Shown piece by piece: positions 59,717-64,000 of a DNA stretch of 64,000 nucleotides. Under the pieces are notes generated by a model. It did not search any database and had not been told where the DNA came from. It was given only the letters and a program-made list of their open reading frames with translations. The DNA comes from Mucisphaera sp965279675 (GTDB lineage Bacteria > Planctomycetota > Phycisphaerae > Phycisphaerales > Phycisphaeraceae). How positions within the stretch are numbered: the stretch's first letter is position 1; every line of letters begins with the position of its first letter. The stretch spans positions 186,001 through 250,000 of the forward strand of contig NZ_CBDIIJ010000002.1 in the NCBI RefSeq assembly GCF_965279675.1, given 5' to 3'. The position numbers and the translations under genes were made by a program.

Positions 59717-61406
59717 TCGTCGCTGGCTCCGGCGTCACCACACCCCAGGCCTTGCGCACCTCATCCAAAAGCTGCTCAACCTTGAACGGCTTGAACATCA
59801 CGCTCGACAAGCCTTCCTGACTCGCCCGCACGATCGAATGATGAGGGTCATACCCAAAGCCCGTCATCAACACCACCGGGGTGCCTTCCCGACTCCGCTG
59901 AGCCGCTGCAAAAATCTCGTAGCCGTTGCGATACGGCATCCGAATGTCGGAGATCACCAGATCGTAAAAGCCTTGCTCGAGTCGACAACAAGCCTCATAC
60001 CCATCCTTGCAGATCTCAACCTCACACCCCTGACGCTTAAGAATGTCCCTGATCGTCTCCCGGATGTTGCGCTCGTCATCAGCAATCAACACCTTCCGAC
60101 CAGCGAAGTTCGGATCGACATCAACCTCTCGACCTCCCGAGCCCCCAAGCACCACACCCGGCCCCGCCGCCGCCTGCTTGATCGAGTCTCGCATCACCTG
60201 GACCTGATCGATGATCCTGCCAAGCCGCTGACGCATCGTGTCGTCGCCGATGTACTCCTCCATCAACGACTGAGCCTCGGAGACCACATCATTCAACGGG
60301 GCCGCCAGACCCTGCACCACCGAATCCGCCACCTGACCCGACGTCGCACACCGCTCGGTCAACAGCAGGTCAAGCAGGTGCAGCGCCTGCGCCACCGGCC
60401 GGGCAAAGATCTCGGCAAACTGACGATCGTCCTCGGTGAAGGCACCGACCGTTTCCGACTCAACGTTGTACACCCCGATCACCCGGTCATCGAGCATCAG
60501 CGGGACCGTCAGCGAACTCTTGCAATGCTCGAGCCCGACGACATACCGCGGGTCCTTCTCGGTGTCGTGACAGATATAACTCCGCCCCGTCGCCGCCACG
60601 TAACCGCTGATGCCGTTGCCCTCGGGCTGGGCATAGAGATCAATCTCCAGCGCATCGGTGGGCAGCCCCTCGGAGATCACCACTTCCAGCTTGTTCGCAC
60701 GCCGATCCAACAGACGGATCGCAAAATGATCGAAGTGCATCAAGTCCTTCGAATACTTGATGATCTTGTCCTGCAGCAGCTTCAGCCGCTCAGGCGGCGA
60801 CAGCTTCGTCACCGCTTCCCGGTCAATTCGCGACAACTCACGCCCCGACGCATCGATCGCATCGATCTTCCCCTGGATCCGCCGGCCGCTGGTCGCGTCC
60901 CACACCACCCCGACGATCTGCCGAACATGCCCCTCTTCATCAGGAACCCCGGAACAGATCATCTCGAAGTACTGCTCGCCCACCTGGAAGGTGAACTTCT
61001 TGGACCTCGGGCCCGTGTGTTCCGCCACAGGCGACGCCTGCGAAGAAAAAATCGTCAACGCCTGCAACCCAATCCGCTTGGCCTGCTCGAAGACGTCGGG
61101 CTTGAACGTCCGCATCTTCTTGTTGCACCACGAACTCCGCCCCTGACGATCGACCAGCAGCACACCCTCGCCAATCGTGTTCAGTACCAGCGAAGCCCGG
61201 TCTTCAACCAGCGCCCGCTCAAGCGGAAGAAAATCACCCACGGCCGCAAACACCGCGTCGTACGGCTCGCTCTTGAGCGATTCGATCGCCTGACTCACAT
61301 CATCAATCCGGGATAACTCAAAAGCCCGATCGAGTTCACGCAGCGCCGTCTCCTCGATCGGAAGACCGCTGCCAAGAACCATGATGCGTGGACGAGGCTC
61401 ATTCAT
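59688..61406 (-). CDS. PAS-GAF-receiver signalling protein without a kinase domain
   Basis: Protein of 572 aa (ATG 61406; a TTG two codons earlier is in frame). Order: a degenerate receiver-like domain (1-75; YDAVFAAVGDF where the phospho-Asp would be), PAS (about 76-185), GAF (about 210-355, with EGNGISGYVAATGRSYICHD), a helical segment (about 360-430), and a complete receiver (about 445-560) with Asp487 in LVISDIRMP and Lys in MFKPFKVEQL. No histidine-kinase or output domain is present, so it probably integrates small-molecule and phospho-signals by protein contacts. Coupled to rsmB by overlap. Confidence 0.88.
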   Translation of the reverse strand: MNEPRPRIMVLGSGLPIEETALRELDRAFELSRIDDVSQAIESLKSEPYDAVFAAVGDFLPLERALVEDRASLVLNTIGEGVLLVDRQGRSSWCNKKMRTFKPDVFEQAKRIGLQALTIFSSQASPVAEHTGPRSKKFTFQVGEQYFEMICSGVPDEEGHVRQIVGVVWDATSGRRIQGKIDAIDASGRELSRIDREAVTKLSPPERLKLLQDKIIKYSKDLMHFDHFAIRLLDRRANKLEVVISEGLPTDALEIDLYAQPEGNGISGYVAATGRSYICHDTEKDPRYVVGLEHCKSSLTVPLMLDDRVIGVYNVESETVGAFTEDDRQFAEIFARPVAQALHLLDLLLTERCATSGQVADSVVQGLAAPLNDVVSEAQSLMEEYIGDDTMRQRLGRIIDQVQVMRDSIKQAAAGPGVVLGGSGGREVDVDPNFAGRKVLIADDERNIRETIRDILKRQGCEVEICKDGYEACCRLEQGFYDLVISDIRMPYRNGYEIFAAAQRSREGTPVVLMTGFGYDPHHSIVRASQEGLSSVMFKPFKVEQLLDEVRKAWGVVTPEPATNGTSESQGA

Positions 61407-61502
61407 ACACAAAGACTCGCAGGCTTATCTCAACCATAAGTCTAGTCCATCAACGCCCACAGGGAAGCGCCTGATTCCATCACACGCAGACAAGTATCGG
61501 TT

Positions 61503-62540
61503 TTACGCCTGGCGATCGATCACACGTTCGGCCATCGCACGCAGGGTTTGCGTCGCCGGCCCGTCCGATAAACCGCGTAATCCCTCCGAAACACCCTGTT
61601 TGAGCAGTGTCTCTGCTTCAACCTTGGCCGCCGACAACGCACCCGACGCAACCACCCCCTCGCGAATCCGCTCGGTAAGCCCGGCCGATTCCTCAGCGTC
61701 CACCGACGACAAACGCTCAATCAGCCCCAACGTCTCCGCAAGCTCACCCTCATCCAGCGACGCCAGGTAGATGATCACAGGCAGCGTCAACTTGCCCTTC
61801 CTCAAGTCAACACCCAGCGTCTTGCCCACACGTTCCTGATCGCCCGTGAGATCGAGCACGTCATCAGCGACCTGAAACGCCACCCCAAGACTTTCTCCAA
61901 ACCGCCAGAGTGCCCCAGCTTCACCCTCGTCGTCACGACCCGGCACACCCGGCTCATCACGCCAGAGCGCCGCACCCAGCCAGCAGCACAGCCCGCACAG
62001 GCTCCCTGTCTTCCGCCGAATAATCTCCAGATACGTCCGCCGATCCAGCGACCAGTCCTGCCGATGCTCAAGCTGCAGCAACTCCCCCTCGCACACCGTG
62101 TTCGTCACACGACCCACCGCCCGACTCACCCAGGTGTGCTCCAGCGACGAGCACAGGTGATAAGCATGGCTGATCAGATAATCACCAAGCATAACAGCCG
62201 CTTCATTCCCTCGAAGCCGATTGATCGTCGCCCCCCGACGCCTCAGATCCGCCTCGTCAAGAATGTCGTCATGCACCAGGGTCGCCATGTGCACCATCTC
62301 CACCACCGTCGCAGCCACCCGGTGCGCATCCCTTACACCCTCCTCCTCCGGCCCGGTCGCGTGACCGCTCAGCAGCACCAGCGTCGGGCGAAGCATCTTG
62401 CCCCGATAGCGCTGGACATACTCAGACAGCCAGTTCACACACGACAGCTCGCTCGCCAACTCGGCCTCAAACCGGCTCACGACACCCGCCAGCTCGTCCT
62501 CGAGCCAGACACGCAGTTCAGATTCGTCCGCCGTGATCAC
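61503..62540 (-). CDS. polyprenyl (trans-prenyl) diphosphate synthase
   Basis: Protein of 345 aa if translation begins at GTG 62540; the frame is open to another GTG at 62615, so the start is uncertain. First Asp-rich motif LVHDDILDEADLRRR and second Asp-rich motif QVADDVLDLTGDQERVGKTL are intact. The region before the first motif, KMLRPTLVLLSGHATG, is the normal substrate site. It makes a long-chain prenyl diphosphate, probably for quinone side chains (IspB/OctaPS type) or undecaprenyl-independent uses. Chain length cannot be told by eye. Confidence 0.9.
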   Translation of the reverse strand: MITADESELRVWLEDELAGVVSRFEAELASELSCVNWLSEYVQRYRGKMLRPTLVLLSGHATGPEEEGVRDAHRVAATVVEMVHMATLVHDDILDEADLRRRGATINRLRGNEAAVMLGDYLISHAYHLCSSLEHTWVSRAVGRVTNTVCEGELLQLEHRQDWSLDRRTYLEIIRRKTGSLCGLCCWLGAALWRDEPGVPGRDDEGEAGALWRFGESLGVAFQVADDVLDLTGDQERVGKTLGVDLRKGKLTLPVIIYLASLDEGELAETLGLIERLSSVDAEESAGLTERIREGVVASGALSAAKVEAETLLKQGVSEGLRGLSDGPATQTLRAMAERVIDRQA

Positions 62541-62688
62541 AAAGCGCTCACTTGCACAGAACCCTGTCAAAGGTCCAGCCGAAGAACAGAGATAGCAGGA
62601 AGCTCGGCTTCCCACGCAAGAATAGGTACCTTATGGGCGACGGGTGGCCCGCGTCTCATCCATCCTTAGATTCCCGAGAACTCAGAAG

Positions 62689-63930
62689 ATGGCCGAAAGC
62701 AAGCGAGCAAACATCGACTCCATGGTCGGACGACTCGTGGTCGAACGGGGTCTCGCAACGTCCAGCGAAGTCCAGAGGTGCCTGGAGAAGCAGCGGGCCG
62801 CCAACGACGGCTCCGACCCACGCCACGCCAGCCTTGCCCATTTTCTCGTCGCCGAGGGCATCGTCACACGCAAGCAGGTCGAACGCCTCATCCCCGAAAT
62901 CGAGGCCAGCAAGGGCGATCAGCAGATCCCCGGCTACGAACTCATGGGCCGACTCGGCGCCGGTGCCATGGCCACCGTCCACAAAGCCCGCCAGCTCAGC
63001 CTCGACCGCCTCGTCGCCATCAAAGTCCTCCCCCGCAAGCACACCAACAACCCCCAGTTCGTCGAGCGCTTCTACGCCGAAGGACGCGCCGCCGCCAAAC
63101 TCAACCACCCCAACATCGTCCAGGCCATCGACGTCGGCAAGGCCGGCGAGTACCACTACTTCGTCATGGAGTACGTCGAGGGACACACCGTCTACGACGA
63201 GCTCTCCGAAAAAGGCCACCTCTCCGAAGAAGACGCCCTCGAAATCGCCATCCCCGTCGCCAAAGCCCTCGAACACGCCCACGAGGCAGGGTTCATCCAC
63301 CGCGACGTCAAGCCCAAGAACATCATGCTCACCAACGATGGCAAGGTGAAACTCGCCGACATGGGCCTGGCTCGGGCCATCTCCGACCGCGAAGCCGCCG
63401 AAGCCGAGGCCGGCAAAGCCTACGGAACCCCCTACTACATCTCACCCGAACAGATCCGGGGCGAACGTAACGTCGATTTCCGGGCCGATATCTACGGGCT
63501 CGGAGCCACCCTCTACCACGCCGTCACCGGACAGGTGCCCTTCGACGGCCCCAACCCCTCCGCCGTCATGCACCAGCACCTCAAGGCCGAACTCGTCCCG
63601 CCCGACCACCTCAACCCACGCATCTCCACCGGCCTGGGCGAGATCATCGAAGTCTGCATGGCCAAGGACCGCAACAAACGCTATGAGTCCACTCAGGACC
63701 TCCTCGAAGACCTCACCGCCGTCAGCAAGGGAGAAGCCCCCGTCCACGCACGCAAGCTCTTCGACATGTCCTCGCTCTCCGTCCTCGCCGGCGACACCGT
63801 CGAAGACTCACCCCTCGTCGAACTCAAAGACGCGTCCGGCAACAACATCAACGCCATCCTCATCCTCGCCGCCGTCGGCTGGGCCGTCGCAGGCGGACTG
63901 CTCCTGGCCCTGCTCATCTCCCAGGCCTGA
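62689..63930 (+). CDS. Ser/Thr protein kinase with GspE-N-like N-terminus and C-terminal membrane helix
   Basis: Protein of 413 aa. Residues about 8-75 resemble the GspE N-terminal/MshEN-type helical domain (LVVERGLATSSEVQRCLEKQ, then FLVAEGIVTRKQVERLI). The kinase domain spans about 82-345: glycine loop GRLGAGAMATVHKA, Lys112 in VAIKVL, catalytic Asp206 in HRDVKPKNIML, metal Asp224 in ADMGLARA (DMG instead of DFG) and SPEQ. One C-terminal membrane helix lies at about 388-410, so the kinase faces the cytoplasm as a tail-anchored protein. Start is ATG 62689. Targets unknown. Confidence 0.9.
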   Translation: MAESKRANIDSMVGRLVVERGLATSSEVQRCLEKQRAANDGSDPRHASLAHFLVAEGIVTRKQVERLIPEIEASKGDQQIPGYELMGRLGAGAMATVHKARQLSLDRLVAIKVLPRKHTNNPQFVERFYAEGRAAAKLNHPNIVQAIDVGKAGEYHYFVMEYVEGHTVYDELSEKGHLSEEDALEIAIPVAKALEHAHEAGFIHRDVKPKNIMLTNDGKVKLADMGLARAISDREAAEAEAGKAYGTPYYISPEQIRGERNVDFRADIYGLGATLYHAVTGQVPFDGPNPSAVMHQHLKAELVPPDHLNPRISTGLGEIIEVCMAKDRNKRYESTQDLLEDLTAVSKGEAPVHARKLFDMSSLSVLAGDTVEDSPLVELKDASGNNINAILILAAVGWAVAGGLLLALLISQA

Positions 63931-64000
63931 TTCCGCCCGACAGACGGGTTAGCCAATTCATCAACAAGCCGGCCTTGGAAGAAACCAGCACCTCTCCAGC

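Noticed and set aside
59838..61316. A 492-codon plus-strand frame opposite the PAS-GAF-receiver gene
   Set aside because: Composition is dominated by Arg, His, Pro and Leu and it lies wholly within a gene with clear domains on the other strand.
1..64000. CRISPR arrays, insertion sequences or prophage genes
   Set aside because: No regularly spaced repeats, no transposase or integrase motif and no phage structural gene were seen; the window is housekeeping and envelope genes throughout.
63931..64000. A gene at the right edge of the window
   Set aside because: The last 70 bases after the kinase stop hold no start with a Shine-Dalgarno and no hairpin; nothing can be supported.

Overview
The window is a GC-rich, gene-dense bacterial chromosome segment with about 74 protein genes, two tRNAs, no rRNA, no insertion sequence and no CRISPR. 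It looks like a Gram-negative-type bacterium with an outer membrane: there is an MlaE-type lipid transporter, a TorF-type porin, lipoprotein signal peptides and a lipopolysaccharide-core glycosyltransferase cluster. Gene content and protein style suggest Planctomycetota, most likely class Phycisphaerae. That placement is inference, because no marker was compared with a database.

Layout. 0-4.3 kb: MlaE permease, tRNA-His, two lipoproteins, a TPR membrane protein and an RluA-type pseudouridine synthase. 4.3-10.9 kb: cobalamin adenosyltransferase, Lon, a small heat-shock protein, FolE2 and HflK/HflC. 11-17.1 kb: an MFS-acyltransferase fusion, a TIM-barrel isomerase, NfeD, a chemoreceptor and a stand-alone FliN-like protein. 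17.2-22 kb: TrpE with a small unknown partner, a membrane-interrupted P-loop NTPase and the porin. 22.1-26.4 kb: a thiF-dinB-dinB-cysteine desulfurase operon, then rpsL-rpsG. 26.5-31.9 kb: LPS-core glycosyltransferases with a catalytically dead HAD-like membrane protein. 31.9-41.6 kb: gmk, pyrB, a lipoprotein, holA, a Gfo/Idh/MocA oxidoreductase, a hybrid histidine kinase, tRNA-Glu, mgtE and a sulfotransferase. 41.7-57.7 kb: the S10-spc-alpha ribosomal supercluster with secY, map, infA and rpoA, all on the minus strand. 57.8-64 kb: a bifunctional-nuclease-type protein, RsmB, a PAS-GAF-receiver protein, a polyprenyl synthase and a Ser/Thr kinase.

The supercluster probably starts at a strong promoter just upstream of rpsJ. 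It lacks rpmD, adk and rpsD at their usual places. A second promoter probably serves infA onward, and there are hairpin terminators after both rpoA and rplQ.

The most interesting points are: a base-composition (GC-skew) reversal across the window that is independent of gene strand and has the polarity of a replication terminus; a GmhB-like HAD protein that has lost its catalytic aspartates, gained a membrane tail and overlaps a heptosyltransferase gene; a KAP-like NTPase with membrane helices between Walker A and Walker B; a sulfur/thiol-flavoured ThiF-DinB-DinB-desulfurase operon; and acidic tails on ribosomal proteins S5 and L17.
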